The notes under the pieces are model-generated. The model searched no databases, was not told the DNA's origin, and saw only the letters and a list, made by a program, of their open reading frames with translations. DNA of 64,000 nt from Lunularia cruciata (Eukaryota; Streptophyta; Marchantiopsida; Lunulariales; Lunulariaceae): positions 75,778,333 to 75,842,332 of the forward strand of contig OX419756.1 of assembly GCA_948567375.1 (NCBI GenBank), in the 5' to 3' direction. Positions 1 to 13,700 of this stretch are shown here, in pieces (position 1 is the first letter of the stretch; each line of letters begins with the position of its first letter). The translations under genes and the position numbers were made by a program.

Positions 1-2480
1 GTGGTTTCCATGGTATGGTCAATAGTCCTAACAAAAAATCTAGGCACCACTAAGTAATCTCTAAGTAACTACTAATATAACTTGATAGCCAAGACTATTA
101 GTCTAATACTTGTTACTTTATTGTGACTTCCCAAGACGTGTGACCTTGTGAGAATCTCACTAGTATCACCAATAGGTTGTGTTGCCACGAGATGCCTTTT
201 AGTTTTCTTGTCCCCAATGATGTAGGTAATCTGCCCTCATGCAAGATGTAAGCACCGCACTATCTACATCATGTACACTTTGAACCCGAGCACTATAATT
301 ATTGCTAGGCACATAATGCACGGGGACGGTGTTTGGGACTTGATAGCCGAGACTAGTGATTAATTTTGCATTGGAGTTTGTAGACCTTTTTAAGGTCTCC
401 AAACTTCCATTTTTATACCCCTTTGAATCCTACTTCATCATCACAGATATATGGATTGCTCAACAATTTTAAGCACACCCAACCTCCAAAGAAATCAAGT
501 GTGGAATCTGCCTTAAACAACATGAGTAAGTGTAATTGAGAATTTATAGAATTTATGCTTTCATTAGTCAAAAGAATCTCAAATTGCATAATTTAGTAGA
601 TCAAGTACTATCTTTTCTAGAAACTATTTTGAAGATGGAAGAATGTATGCTAGGATGAATAAAAGGGTAAATTTCCACTATTAGACAAAGAATATCAAAG
701 AAAATACAAAGATTGGTACCTATAGGTGCCTAATTTTGTATGATCTCTCGATTAAAAGGTAGAATTCTAAACGCATCATCTACAAAATAGCAAATACATT
801 GGAATGAAATTCAAGCTGACCATTGCTAATATCTCTCATGAGGTTGGTCAAATATGGACACATCTTTGCACCCATTGTAAAACTTTGGCATTTCAAAACA
901 CATTCAATAAAATTATTATTCATTATTAGCAAAGATTCAAATCAAGTATCTATTTGCTTGCATATTCATTTGAGTCAAATCAACAACCATTTGCTTGTGT
1001 ATCCCTTTAAATGTGCCAAAATAAAGTCCCACCTAGAAAAGATTGAGAAGGCTAACTAAGATGCATACAAGATGTCACCAACCTCAAAACCTAGTGCAGT
1101 AAGCTTTAAGCATCAAACTCAATAATGATGTAATATATAGGAAAAGAGAGCGCAAAGAATACTTTACAAGCAACCAAAGATAACATCTAGGGACCTTGGA
1201 CGTTTTGGTTGATTGAAAGAACTTCAAGAATTTTCCTTGAAAGATAAAATAGAAGAAGGCAATAGCGTCAAATTATATACCATTCAAAAGCTAAAAATTA
1301 CATATGCATATAAGTACATACAATTTTTTTAGTTTTTAGATAAGAATAAGTAATACAAGAGATTTTATTTCAACCACAAAACAGTCAAGCTGCATCAATC
1401 TTCTAAAAGGGATAAGGCTAGGAGATGATCTTGAAGAAGTATGGCTTTGTCTTTATGTTTATCATTAGAAACATAGTTGTTTGCTATTGGTGTGAGAACA
1501 TATATATAACTTTGATGAGTAGAGTTTGAAAATATTTGCAAAATCAGAACTAAGGATGTTGAGAACATGACAATGTGCTACAAATATATCAAAGTAGTGT
1601 TATGAAAATTTCTCACTCACTTGTGTCATATGGTTTTATTTTTTACAATTTCTTATGATGATAGGTAGTAGTATTGAATATATTTTGGTTTAGTGAAACT
1701 AGACATGAGTTAAAGAGACACAATTTTCATTAGAAAAAATCAATGAGATGACACATAAAAGTTATGCATCAACAAGAATGATTTCAAATTCATAAAATGA
1801 TAATATGATTGTACAGGAAAAAATTCTACAAGATAAATTTAAGGTGTTTGAGTTGTGGTTGAGCCTATGGACTAATCAAATAAGATAATCAGGAAACTTC
1901 CTCCAAAATGTAATTATAACCTATCCCTTAAGTGCTAGTGTCCACCTTAAAACCATCTAGTTCCATGGATATGGATTCCAAATGCGTTTAAGGGTTTATA
2001 GCAATTAATAAATCTTTGCAATGACTTTCTTGGCTTCACCATCTCCCAATAACCATGGATACAAAGTCAAAACCATTCTAGATTTAAGGACAAATATATC
2101 TCCTCATCTAGCATTGGGTAGTCTTAAATATTTTAACACTTCAAGATCTCATCTCCTCATCTACATTTTGGACTCCAAATCCATGACATACACCATGATA
2201 CTCTAGATTACCAATCAATATCAAGGCAAGTTTCACTACCATCAATACACTACTAAAATAGTTCAGTTTTGTTAAAGTGTATTCAATTAGACTTTGAGAT
2301 GAGTATACATCCTTGGAGTGATGATAGAATTGTATTCTTGGATAAAGCAAAGCAAAATGTTCCAAGCAAAATAAAATTATACCAAATATTATATCTAATA
2401 TTGGACTATAAACCATTCTTTTGAATGCAAAAACCAATAGCAATATGGAACATATATATATTACCTATAATTTCACCAGT
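1..2480. other. AT-rich stretch without recognisable gene
   Basis: No open frame longer than about 100 codons and none with a recognisable motif. CpG dinucleotides are rare and composition matches the decayed repeat DNA that follows. I see no RNA gene, LTR pair or domain. It is probably old repeat DNA, but that is inference. Confidence 0.5.
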
Positions 2481-3290
2481 TTATCTTTATCAATGGGTCC
2501 ATACAAAAGGCAAAGGAAGAATTGGCAAAGGTGGAGAGTAGTACAAGGAGGAGCGCAAGCAAATAAATACCTTGATATAAGTGAACTTTGAGGAGAAGAG
2601 GTAGAGTGCTTTGCTTGAAGCCATGAGAGAAAAGAACAAAAAAGACATCAAGATGTTGAAGGGAGAACTATGCATCCTCCACCTCAAGCAAAAATAGAAG
2701 GAGTTTGAGGAGAAATCAAGAGCTAAGGTTGAGGAGGTGGCTTGCATCCAAAGCAAAGTGGATGTAGCCCATGTGAGCATGGTTGCCATGAAGGTAAAAT
2801 GGGACAATTACTGCACTAAGGTATTTGGAAATTCAAGGATCTACAAAACAAGTTGAAGAAGGAGGAAGAGAAGGAGGCAGATTGTAACCAAATGAAGGAG
2901 GAATTGATGGCTAAGGCACAGGTTATCTGCACTAGCCTCAAAGAAGAAAAGAAGAAGATCCTTGAGCAAATGGAAGAAGTGAGAGACTAGTTGGTGGGCC
3001 TCACAAAGAAGGTGAGTCAACAAAAGCCACACCAAACTAAGCTCCACAAATTGAAATTGCAGATCAAGATTTGGAAGCAAAAGTCTATTCAAACAAATAA
3101 ATGGAGCAATTGGTGATCTGGTTGGAGTAGCACAAACAATAAAACCTTCTTGGAATCAACAAACATCTTCCTCCTCCAATTTGCAAATTACAAGGAGAAG
3201 GTGGACTTGTTAATTAGGATCTTGAGGAGCAAAAGTAGCTCTTTGTGGTAGGATAGCCAAAGATCTTTGTAGTCAATGACCTTTGGACTG
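2480..3290 (+). mobile_element. Decayed coiled-coil-coding repeat, copy 1
   Basis: The plus strand is very rich in Lys, Glu, Gln and Leu codons, with heptad-like runs such as LLEAMREKNKKDIKMLKGEL near 2600-2670, interrupted by stops and frame changes. The same stretch, with the same order of segments (the blocks reading 'aaagtggatgtagcccatgt' and 'gaccagttggtgggcctc'-like), recurs at 14.8-15.6 kb, so it is a dispersed repeat and not a host gene. It ends in a run of CTTTGG-containing sequence (about 3250-3400) also present in the second copy, then passes into an LTR-like segment. It may be the gag-like or extra ORF of a non-autonomous LTR element; the protein family is not recognised. Confidence 0.5.
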
Positions 3291-3489
3291 TAAGGCACAC
3301 ATAGTCACAAGTGGAGTAAGTCTAAATAGTCTAAGTGTAAGACACATTTGGTATGAAATAAACCTTTGGCATATAATACCTTGGCAAGAGAAGGAAAATT
3401 TTGTAGTTGACAATCTTCAAGGTCATAAGACAAAAGGTGCACATTTTTTCAAGGGAAGGTCTAACACCTTCCTTGACCTGCAAAAGACA

Positions 3490-4720
3490 TGTAATTAAGC
3501 TACCTTAGGATAAGATTAGGAGGTAAATTAGGATAAGCAATATACAATGTAGATACAAATACAAGATTTCTAAGAGACCCCAACCATTAGATCTCTTTGA
3601 GGTGGAGTCAAGAGAAGTATTTGAGGATTAAGCCCAATGTAAATTATGATCACTTTTGAATCAAGTAAATTAGCAAAGGGACCTTGAAACTCTCTTCCAC
3701 TTTTTTCTATGCATTGAGTATGGATTGAAGGATTTTATTAAGAAGTGATGAGGAACCTTAAAGTAAGAATGTAGGCACTTGAGTGTAGGGAGATATTTGC
3801 ACTTGTTTGGGATGTTGGATCCTTGTGGTCCCAAAGAAGAGAGGCAATGTATGGAATGGTTTTAAGTAGCCTAGAGCATTTGTAGCATGGAATCAAAAAG
3901 CAAGTCATTCAATTGATGTCAAGACTCCTTTGATGCAACAATATGGAGTTTAGAGACAAAGTTAGTCAAGGGTAATGAAGTAGTGAATAGGCCAAATTAG
4001 CCTAGAATATTCTAAACTTATCTAGGAAGCTTCTTGGGAAGCTTCCTACTAGCTCAGCTTGCATCCCAAGTAGGTAGTTTCAAGTAAGCTTTTAGTAAGC
4101 TTTTAGAAGTAAGTAAGCTTTTAGAAGCTTCCAACCAGCTTAGCTTGCATGCCAAGTAGACGGTTTCAAGAAAGAAGTTGCATGCCAAGTAGAAGGTTTC
4201 TTGAGAAGTTTCCTTGTGAACTTGGCTTGCACTCCAAGAAAGCGACTTGGATGCTCTCTATAAATACAAGAGCCAAAGCTCATGCTAGGCATTTGGAGCT
4301 TTCCCTCATTCAAGGGTCCTAATGTGAACTTCCATTCTCATGTTTCTCTCTTCTATCTTGGAATTTTACATTTGAGGTTATGCCTTCTTGGAAGAGTGAG
4401 GCCTTTGAGGAAGAAGCCTTTGATGTGAAGTGAGCAATCACTTTTAGGAATAATTTGTAGTAAATTTTCAATGAAAGTGATATTTTGTTGTCCTTTTCTT
4501 GTAGTGCATCATATGGGATGACACTACACTCTTCTTGGAGTTGTTTTTACTCAAGAGGTTAAATAGGAAATAATGAATTAATTGAAAGATAGTGATATTC
4601 TCTTCAATTCTAGCTCAATTTGACATGTATCCTTGAGGGAATGACGTGTTCTTATTATATTTTTAATTATTATATCACCATTAGGTTGTCATACTACACC
4701 CAATTCTCAATTTTCAAGAA
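3490..4720 (+). repeat. Composite LTR-like segment, copy 1
   Basis: Blocks beginning 'ttaggataagattagg', 'ggatctctttgaggtggag'-like, 'ttgagtgtagggagatat' and 'caagaggttaaataggaaat' recur in the same order near 15.84-16.05 kb (first blocks only) and 25.09-26.60 kb. Inside it, 3963-4420 matches the LTRs of the chromovirus at 19.2 and 24.2 kb, including the TATA box TATAAATA at 4259-4266 and the following 'ttcattcaagggtcc' block. The segment is therefore a mosaic of two LTR families. No intact terminal TG...CA pair could be fixed. Confidence 0.5.
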
Positions 4721-5219
4721 TTTTAGCAAGTGTTGAACTCTTGAAGATCAAATTCAATATTGAATTTATCTTGATCTGGAGATAATTTGTGTAATTAGAC
4801 TTGCCTATTGTGACATTTAAGTCCAAGTTTGATCTAATCAACCATTCTTTATCTTGAAATAATTAACTTCTTCAATTCACTCAATGTTTTTCATCATGAT
4901 GAGACAACCCACTATGTCTAAGGTTGAAGACATCTTACAAATTCAATCTTCATCAAGAAATTATAGATGACTTTGATTTTACAAGCAATGAGACTAATGG
5001 GGATGGTTGATGGTATGCAAACTCTACCAACTCTACCTATGACAACTAAAATTTCTATCGTTGCATTCACATCTTCCTTGGCTACTACACTACTTCTACT
5101 AACACTATGTATAATTACAAAGTAGGATAATAATAATGCTTATGTATTATTCTTTAGCATGAATACACTTGACTACAATTTTTCTCCATTTTATAAGTTC
5201 TAATTTCCATGCTTTGAGG

Positions 5220-6240
5220 CCTAGACAATATTTTAAAAAACATTATGAAGCTCAAGATCATAATTATATATCTCCAAGATGAACTTCAAAAGCTAAAAAT
5301 GAAAGAAGTTGATAGTACCACCAAACATGTTCATTGTTTTAAAACCATTGTTGCTTAATTATTATAAGCAAGAGTTCATACATAAGAACTAAATATTGGC
5401 TATGATGCCTATCATGCCTAACAATTTCCAACATATTTTAGCTTCACTGCAAGAATAGTAGAAGCTAAGCTTATAAGAGTTGATAATATATGTATTTCAA
5501 GAAGATAAAATTCTCAAATGTCTGAGCACACAACTATATTGTATGCATCTAAGGAAAATTTCCCAACTAAGGGCAAATCAAATATAAGCAACTAGAAAAA
5601 TCAAAATTTAGTGAGGGCAAAGACAATGATTGAATGATTTTCTACCCAATCTTTTCATGACAAGATGTCTTCTTCATCATCAAGACTTCAATTGCAAATC
5701 AACATGATCCAAATAAAAAGATGAAGTGTTTTTGTTGCCATCTTGTTGTACATGATCTTAAGGACTGAAAAAAGCAAATTGTAGATGAAGCTAGTACAAA
5801 GTTTTGAACATCAAGAACTCAAGCAAATTCTACTATCTATTTATATATTGTCATTTTTTACAGTATTGCATCTTTTTCTAAGATAATTCTAGGTATCTTG
5901 ATTTTGGCACCACTCACAACATGACACACTCTATTGAATATTTTCTCCTTGTGTACCTTATGCCCAACTGCAAAAGGTATACCTAGGAGATAACTACTCA
6001 AGAAATACTTGGATTGGACCAGTCTATGTTTGACTTCCCATGGGTGAATTCAAGTTTTTCAAAGACAGTTCATTTTCCTAGAGTGAAGAAACATTTTTCC
6101 ATCAAACAACTTGATCTTCCTTGTGGATCTACTCTTGTGAAAAAAAGGGAATGCATTTTCATGCTCCTAATGATGAATTCAACACAATTTTTCCTCTAAC
6201 TGAAGATCTTGTTCATCTAAGCAAGATTATCTTCACTTCA
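5220..6240 (+). pseudogene. Ty1/copia gag-protease relic
   Basis: Order and motifs fit the gag-protease part of a Ty1/copia element. A zinc knuckle of the C-X2-C-X4-H-X4-C type sits at 5727-5768: Cys codons at 5727 and 5736, His at 5751, and the final Cys position now a TGA at 5766. Downstream, 5894-5929 reads YLDFGTTHNMTH, the copia protease block (family form YLDSGATHHMT) with the catalytic-loop Ser replaced by Phe. An open stretch at 6014-6199 continues the protease region with a block ending in FSIKQLDLP, resembling the usual 'LLSVSQL' region. Stops and shifts throughout make it a dead copy. No integrase or RT was recognised downstream. Confidence 0.6.
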
Positions 6241-7250
6241 CATCCATTCTTCTTTGATTTAAAGTAAATAAAGAACTATTTCCTTGTCTATCATTTGTAT
6301 ATTTTCCTAAATTGTATCATAGTGAGTTTATTATTCCATGCCATCCAACTAACTCTCATCCTAAACCATACAATATGGATAAAATACTAAAATGAGATAT
6401 TCCTTTCAAAAAAAATTCATGCTTTAAGACTCAAAATTGGTTGGCTAATAAATCTCAATCTTATTGAATCTAATCAATCTTAATAACAAATCTTGGATAA
6501 CATAAGTTTTGGACTCCAAAATTTATTTGTATGTAGGTTAATGGAGTAGCTTAATAAAGAAGCTCCAACTCATTGAAAATCCCAAGAATTGATAGATTTG
6601 GCTTCCATATCTATAGAGATTGTTATGGTAAACTCCAACTTGGTGAATTAAATGTTAAATTTATGAATTTTTATTTCATATTTATAGTCTTGGCCACTAT
6701 CTTCTACTTAACAACCTACTATCATATATCTATCAATTTTCTAAATCCATAAATTTACTTTTGAATCTATTTACCACATCCAAGTTTCCATACATATGCA
6801 CATGGTACATAACAACCACTTCAATAGTTTAAGTTATTATCATGTAAGGTGGTATTTTCATAATACTTTGTACATGGTGCTCACTATGGTACCTAACCTT
6901 GGGCCTTTTGCTTCTAGAAATAAGAGAAATAAAAAGCAATGATAGATTGGAAATACTTACAAAGTTTTGTTTCATATTTTATCAAATTTACTAGATTATA
7001 TCATTTTAATTAAATTTGCTAGATAGACCATTTTGAGCATATGTATAGAGCATATAAATAAAGAAAGCATAATTTAAGGTTGACATGATTTGAAATATTA
7101 TATATTACAAATTAATAGATATCTATTTTTAAGGTAATAATTTATGAAAATTATGCTTATGTCCAACCTACATGTTCTTATTCTCACCAAGTAAAAAGTA
7201 TTGAATTCTTGCTTTGGCCTGGATTTTGGCTGATTACATATTGAGAGATT
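6240..7250. other. AT-rich, nothing recognised
   Basis: Very AT-rich sequence with only short open frames. No repeat match inside the window and no motif was seen. It lies directly after the copia relic and could be its decayed remainder. Confidence 0.4.
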
Positions 7251-8720
7251 TGAAGTAGTTATTGGCTAAAAGAAGAAAGAAAGACAAAACACTACATAAA
7301 AGGGAGAAATTATATGAAGAGAGAAGTTCAAAAAAATTAGAAGGTACAATTGAGATAGTTTAGGATAAAAAAAGGAATATAACTATAATTTTTTTAATAA
7401 TGTAAGGAATATAAGAGCAAAGTGGAACTGAAAGGAGAGACATCAAAGATAAAGAAAGAGCAAAATAAATTGAAAACTAATATTTGAGAAACTTTTGATA
7501 TAGATAAAAAGAACTCTTAAATTAAATAATTGAAGGAAAGAGAATGATGCAACAAGAACTTATAGAGGGTAGAGGTTAAAATTAAACATAATAATGTAAA
7601 GTGTAAGAAGAGAGAGGACTTGGAGAATATTAGTATTGAGATTTGAGAATCAATCAAGAAGTCTTTGAGACTTGGAGTATCTTCTTCTCTTCTTGATCTC
7701 ACAAAGATCAAGAAGAGAGAAATTGGATTGCTATGAAGAAGTCTAAAAATAGACTTCTTTTAAGGAAATTTATTTTGAATACAATAAGAAGTGTAAGAAA
7801 CAAGAAATATGAGAGAAACTTTAGAAAAAGTCTACTATCAGATAAATCTAGAAAGATAAGTACAATATAATAAAACATAATAAGTTACATGTGAAAATAA
7901 GATAGATGTAACTCACTAGCAATAAATCCTTGAAGAAGAATTTGATATCACCACAATTAAAACAAATTTAGAAAGAAGAATAAAGTTATATTTAACTAGT
8001 GACTAAAGTTTTTGAATATTAAATATGCAAAATATGCAAAATTTTGAGAAGAAAGGAAAGAAGCACAAGAGAGATTTTAATATCCTCTTTTTCTTATGGC
8101 TTGAGTGGACTTCCCATCTTCCTTGTTATTCTATATGGTCCTCTTTTTCATAATGAATAGAAGTGAAATCAAGGAAAAGGGACTATTAAGATAATAATAG
8201 CATGGAGGTATGAGAAGAGAAAATAACATCAAAGAACTGAAATCAAGAGAGGTATAAAAGATAAAAGCTTGAGATAAAGAAACTAAATAAATCTAAAAGG
8301 ACAAGAATTTGAGAAGAAAAGACTTTTTAGATAAATTAATAGGAAACTCTAGAAAAAAAATCAAAGATAAAAAATAATTTATAGCAGAAAAAATCAAGAT
8401 AATCAAAAAGGATGAATAATAAAAATTTAAGAATAATAAAAAGAAAAATAGAGTAGAAAAAATAAATACAATTTAAATAAAATAACAAGAAGCTCTATAA
8501 AGGGAAATTTGCAAATTAGAAGAAAATTGGAATATGAGACAAACATCACAACAAGAATTTTAAGTGGAGGGAATGTGAGATAATCAAGAAGTCCATTCAA
8601 TATAGTGGAAGATAGTGAGAAAAAGGAGATAACACAAAAGAAGAGCACTTGGATGGAAATTTGAAGACATAGCAAATTGAAGAAAAACAAAGAGAGAGAA
8701 AAATACATTTTTTCTTCTTG
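7250..8720. other. Long purine-rich (A/G) tract on the plus strand
   Basis: About 1.5 kb in which the plus strand is dominated by A and G, in AGAAGA-, GAGA- and AAAGA-like words, with pyrimidines mostly T. The long minus-strand frames here (7517-7711, 8427-8708) are Phe/Leu/Ser-rich by-products of this skew. I see no exact repeat unit. It could be a decayed coiled-coil-coding repeat like those elsewhere in the window. Confidence 0.5.
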
Positions 8721-9900
8721 ATTTCATCACAACCAAACACATCTAATTCTATAGTCTGTTGATAAATACCTCCTTCAATAAAGTGTTATTTCTAGAGAAT
8801 GGAAATAGATACAAATTTCCAACCAAAACCACTAGATCTTTCTCTTTAATCAATTATCTCCCTTTTTAAATAATTTATCAAGACTTTATTCTTGATTATT
8901 ATAGTGTCTGCCTTGCGGTGGAAAATTTGCTAGTTTAGTTTTATATTATTTCTTAAGCTTATGCAAAACTATACGCTTGCCAAGGCTAGAAAGTGATTTT
9001 ATATTGCTCATTTTTGGAGCATAAGGGAACTGCACATGTAAGAAAAAGAAGCACAAAGGAGGAAGTGCATACAAAAGAAATGAATGCAAAGAGGATGAAC
9101 TAGAGGATGGGTTTGTGCCAAAGTAGTACAAGAACAAAGACCTTTGCCACTTCCACCATTTGGCCACAGATCTTCATAGATGTTGCTAAACTTTGGCCTA
9201 AGAACTTTTGCCCTAGAAGACCTTTGGCTCCAAAGGAAGTACAATGGCTTGAAGGTGACACCACCCAGATAAATAACTGCCATCAAGAACTGTTCGCTTG
9301 CACCAAAACACTTGCATGTGTGGATTGATATGTCTAAACCATGGCTTACTCATTGAAGTCAGGTCACAAACAGGTTAGGGCTATAAAATCAAGTCCTTGC
9401 TAGCAGTCCTTCATATTTTGCAAATCTAAGTTCATTACAAGCCCAAAGCAATTGAGAGTTGCTGCCACCTTTAGTGTTTAGTTTTTGTAGACCTTTGTGG
9501 TAGAAATTTCTCATTGCCTTTGTCTACAAGAAGAGAGAGGTAAAATGTTGAGAGTACCAAGATAGCATATGAGAGTGTTGGAGATAATTCTTAAAGTACC
9601 GGCCATGAAAAATGGATTTGCATGATAGAGCAAACTTAATCCATAGCAAGAAAGTAGCCTTCTTGCACTAGAACTGAACCACCCAAGGATGATCCCAAAA
9701 ATTAGAGAAAATAGGTATCCTAGTAGTAGCAACCTTAGAGGAAACCTTTTTGCCTAGACTAAGGAGCATTAAAGAAATTTTTTGGCCTAGAAAATTCCTC
9801 ACCAAGAATAATGGACCCTTGAAACCCAATGGCATCAAACAAACAAGAACTTAGAAAAGATTCTAAATGCTTCCTTCAATAAACCAAAGACTAATGGTGG
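8720..9900. other. Repeat-like stretch with scattered CTTTGG words
   Basis: Around 9130-9310 and 9490-9510 the hexamer CTTTGG or its reverse complement occurs repeatedly, as it does after the coiled-coil repeats at 3.3 and 15.6-15.8 kb. Short open frames overlap on both strands with no motif. Probably part of the same repeat family. Confidence 0.35.
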
Positions 9901-12900
9901 AGTGTAGGAAGTTACAAGGACTCTGCTCAAAGGACTGTTGTTGAGGTGGTCATGAAATTATTCAAGACAAATAGAATGACCTACCTCAACATCAACCAAG
10001 CAATCTTTTGTGAGTTCATGTACAAAGAGTAGTTGGTAAATTGGATGCACATGTTCTACAATTTAAGCCAAAGTATATGTGGAGACATGAATGAGGATGA
10101 TGGATGAAATATTTGCCCCTATATGTGTTGCATTTTATTTGTGAATGAATCTTCTTACTAGGGAAGAAAAGAAGGAGTTTTTGAGTCACTTCCATCCAAA
10201 GACGTTCTACAAGTCAGATCCGACGAGGAGTGCAATGTATCAAAAATAAAAAATGGATGGTGAAAAATATACAAAAATAGGTAAATTTGTGCTTATAGAA
10301 TAAGTAGGTAATACTTCAACTTTAAATGTAGTAAATAGAAATAATTTCAAGACCAAGGTGAAGGGAAAGAGTGAAAGGAAGAACTCTCATGTGATCTATG
10401 TATCTTTGGAAAGAGAGGTCAAAGATATGGATATAGAAGAAGAACAAGAAGGGAATAACCTACACTAACAAAAGAAGAACCAAGTAATAAAGAACTTCAA
10501 AATCTCTAATCAAATGAGGAAGAAGACCTGCAAATCAGACGTGCAATCCACGCCAATGAAGCTGGAGGGTCGCTTATTGCTTGGGCCTTTTGCACCCAAG
10601 GCCCAAAAGAATAAGGAGTACTCAAAGGTAAAGAACAACTAGAGATTCAAGAGGAAGACGGAATGCCTTTGTTTTAGAAGAAGTAAGAAGAAGAAGAAGA
10701 AGAAGAACCCATGCCATCCAAATGTCTATGTAATATTGAGAAATTAGAGAAACAAAAAAATTCTTGTTGATTTCTTTTTCAGTCTTGTTTAATCACTAAT
10801 GGAGATGTTTCAAATTGGAAACAAGTTAAACATGATTGGGTTTCTCAAGGACTTATTTATCAAGGAATAGATACGGTTTAATAGGATTTGACTCCAAAGG
10901 ATACTATTCCAAGAAGAAATTATGCAAGACCAAGTTTATAAAAGAAGACTTTTGCATTGAGGAGATGAGAAGGTTTTTCTTACAAAGGATCCTATACAAA
11001 GGAAAATTTGAAAAGAACCTTTGGACCAAAGGAGCCAAACCAAGTATGATAACAAACTAGAACCAAAGTACTTACAAAGAAGAAAGTATAACTTCAAGCA
11101 TTCAAGAAGTTTATGTGTGCTAAGGTAAAGATAAGTACTTTGATGCATGTGAGAACAGTTGGACAATTTGAACATAGCAACTCCAAAAAATTACATATAT
11201 AGGAAGTGACCAAAGAGTAAGTGACTGAATGAACAAGATGATCAATGCGATTCAACTTCATGTCAAGAAACTATGGCAAGTGTGTGACAAGAGCCAAAAA
11301 ATAGACAAACATGTCATTCTAGACAAAAGAATAAAAGGAGAAAGTTGGAACATGTCATTCTTGTTTGTTGCTCTTGCCATATAAAACTTGAAATTAGAAG
11401 AGAGAATGAGTGAGAATGTGCCGGACTACATTAGGGTAGGAAGTTCATTGTGATGATGAATAGATAGTCAAGAGATAGAGTGGGACCATGACCCATGACT
11501 CTAAACGTAGAGAACCCTAAGGCAAAACTCCAAGATATGTATACCCAAAAGGAGTTCTTGGAATGTATACATCTAAATTTCACCTATAGAATTGGACATA
11601 TACCGCCATGATAATGGTCAAAGAGATCAATATGGAGAAATATTGGACCTACAATACCTTGAGAGGATATCATCACCTCTAGACTTATAGGCACTAGCAC
11701 CAAGTGCAAGTTAATTATGCAAGACCTGAAGGAGGAGCATTGATCTTAGATGCCAAGAAGTATGTATATACAATAGAATATTTGTTTAAGGACAAGAGAG
11801 ATGAGAAAAATCAATGAATTCTAAGGATACTTTTCACCAAGATGTAGTGTTATCTCTCCTTTGCCTATTCAAACCTGGTTAGGCTTCTTACATGACCATG
11901 TAACAAGCCTTGAATTTTGAGAAGGCATTCACTGGACCATATTGATTGGGCTTATGCCTTCTATCACGACACCAACTAGATGTGTCATGCTACTCATGGA
12001 AAGGGTATGATGTTTTTTGTAATCCATTTTAATATAAGAAAGGACCTATAAGATGAGGAGGAGAAGCTGATATTTCTAGAATCAACTTGACCAGGACTCA
12101 TTTTAAGTCTACTAGGAGGATAAGACCTATTAAAGAAGGTAGACAAGAAGGATGCAAGGTATTATAGGTATTATAAGGAGCAAAGGAAGAATTAAGATAT
12201 GATGGACAAGGCAAAGGATGAACAAGTAAGTTTGTGTGAAGGATGGATGAGTTTTGGGAAATAGAAGCAAGATGATTTGCCAAAGGCCGTTACCTTGCGA
12301 TTCAAGAAGAAATCAAAGGAGGAGGAACTAAACAAACATAAGCGAGTTAGTGAAGAAGAAGAACAAACACACCTCAACAAAAAGTCCATGAATTTTCATC
12401 AGATGGGACTGTGGTCAAGGAAGTTATAGTGACCAATAGGAACAACCTAATCAGCTCTTATCACCACTGCAAGAAGATGTGGAGTTTAACTCACACTTTG
12501 AAAACTAAGATTAGATAAAATCTTTGAGATAGTATTTCAAAAGGATCCCAAAGTGGAATAAGATGAAGCATCATAGGAGAAAGCACCCAAAGAAGAAAAG
12601 AGGCTACCAAGGGTGAAGATATCTTTCTAATGGAAAAAGAATGGATTCACCTACTAAGCCCTCTAAACTGGAATTGCCTAAGGTAGAAGCCAAGCACAAA
12701 ACCACTATCTTGAGTGTTTTGATAAATATATTAACACCAATGGTCCAATTCCTTACAACTATTATGAACAGTGTAAAAAGGAGAAATAAAAATTTGGTAG
12801 TATGTGCAAATCACCAAAGTATATATGTATGAAACATTAAAGGAGTTAGTGTAGAAGTACTTCTTCTTCAATAAGAGTTAGAAGATATGAATAGATTGAG

Positions 12901-13700
12901 TGAGGAAAAGTAGTTTATGGCCAATTCTATGTTGAGTAACAAGAACCAACTAGAGAAGTAGAATGTTGCATTGAAGGCTAAGATATTTGAACAAAAGAAG
13001 AGATAGCATAATTTCAAAAGAAAGTAGGTCAAAGCCAAAAGTGTATGAAGGAAGTTCAAAACACTTTTGATGATGTGCTTGTAGTAGTAAGAATGGGTTG
13101 CCTTCAAAAGAGATTGATTGTAGAGTGGTAGTAAAATCCAAACGTAAGTTGGAAGAGGGTTGGGTCTGGTTTCAACATACAAAATCCTTGGGGATCAGAA
13201 GGCTATTGACAAATCTAAGCATTGCAATCAAGAAGATCAAGGAGTTTTGGCAAAACTATATGAGGTTGAAAAGGTGTGCACAAAGACAAGTCCAACTCTA
13301 GTTATCGCAAAAGCCAAAGGAACCAGATAGGAAGGAAATGAAGGTATGACTATAGGTCTGAAGGCAAGGGTAGAGAATTTTATGTAAGGAACTGCAATTG
13401 GTGATAGATGAGTTTTGCAGATATTTTATGTCTAAAGATCAAATTAATTTATTAACCAAGCTTAGGAGTCAAAAGCAGAACAATAAAGGAAGGAATTAAG
13501 AGGAATCTATAGCCCATTTAACAATTAAGATAGATATCAAAACCTTGGAGACTAGATAATAGTTAGGATACTCACTCAAGGTTGTAGTGGGAAGACTAGA
13601 TAAAATGTTAGTGCATGTATCAGAAAAGTTGAAGACTTAGGGAAGTTAGCTTCAGGAAGGACTTTGGAACCTTTGAAGTCAGTCATACTTGTTCCAAAGG
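9900..13700 (+). mobile_element. Decayed gag-like plus coiled-coil repeat
   Basis: A gag-like block at about 9950-10090 (TNRMTYLNINQAI...) is matched by a similar block at 17520-17640 (SKQTAYINLNQAI...), which argues for one repeat family. Downstream sequence is Lys/Glu-rich and coiled-coil-like, with a GAA microsatellite at about 10680-10707. Reading frames are short and broken. The relation to the coiled-coil repeats at 2.5 and 14.8 kb is judged from composition and order, not from an alignment. Confidence 0.4.

Noticed and set aside
8427-8708. 93-codon minus-strand Phe/Leu-rich ORF resembling a membrane protein
   Set aside because: A by-product of the purine-rich plus strand; no start context or conserved motif.
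9107-9328. Plus-strand ORF of 73 codons with Cys and Trp
   Set aside because: Built from the CTTTGG-rich repeat also found at 3.3 and 15.7 kb; overlaps two minus-strand frames of equal quality.
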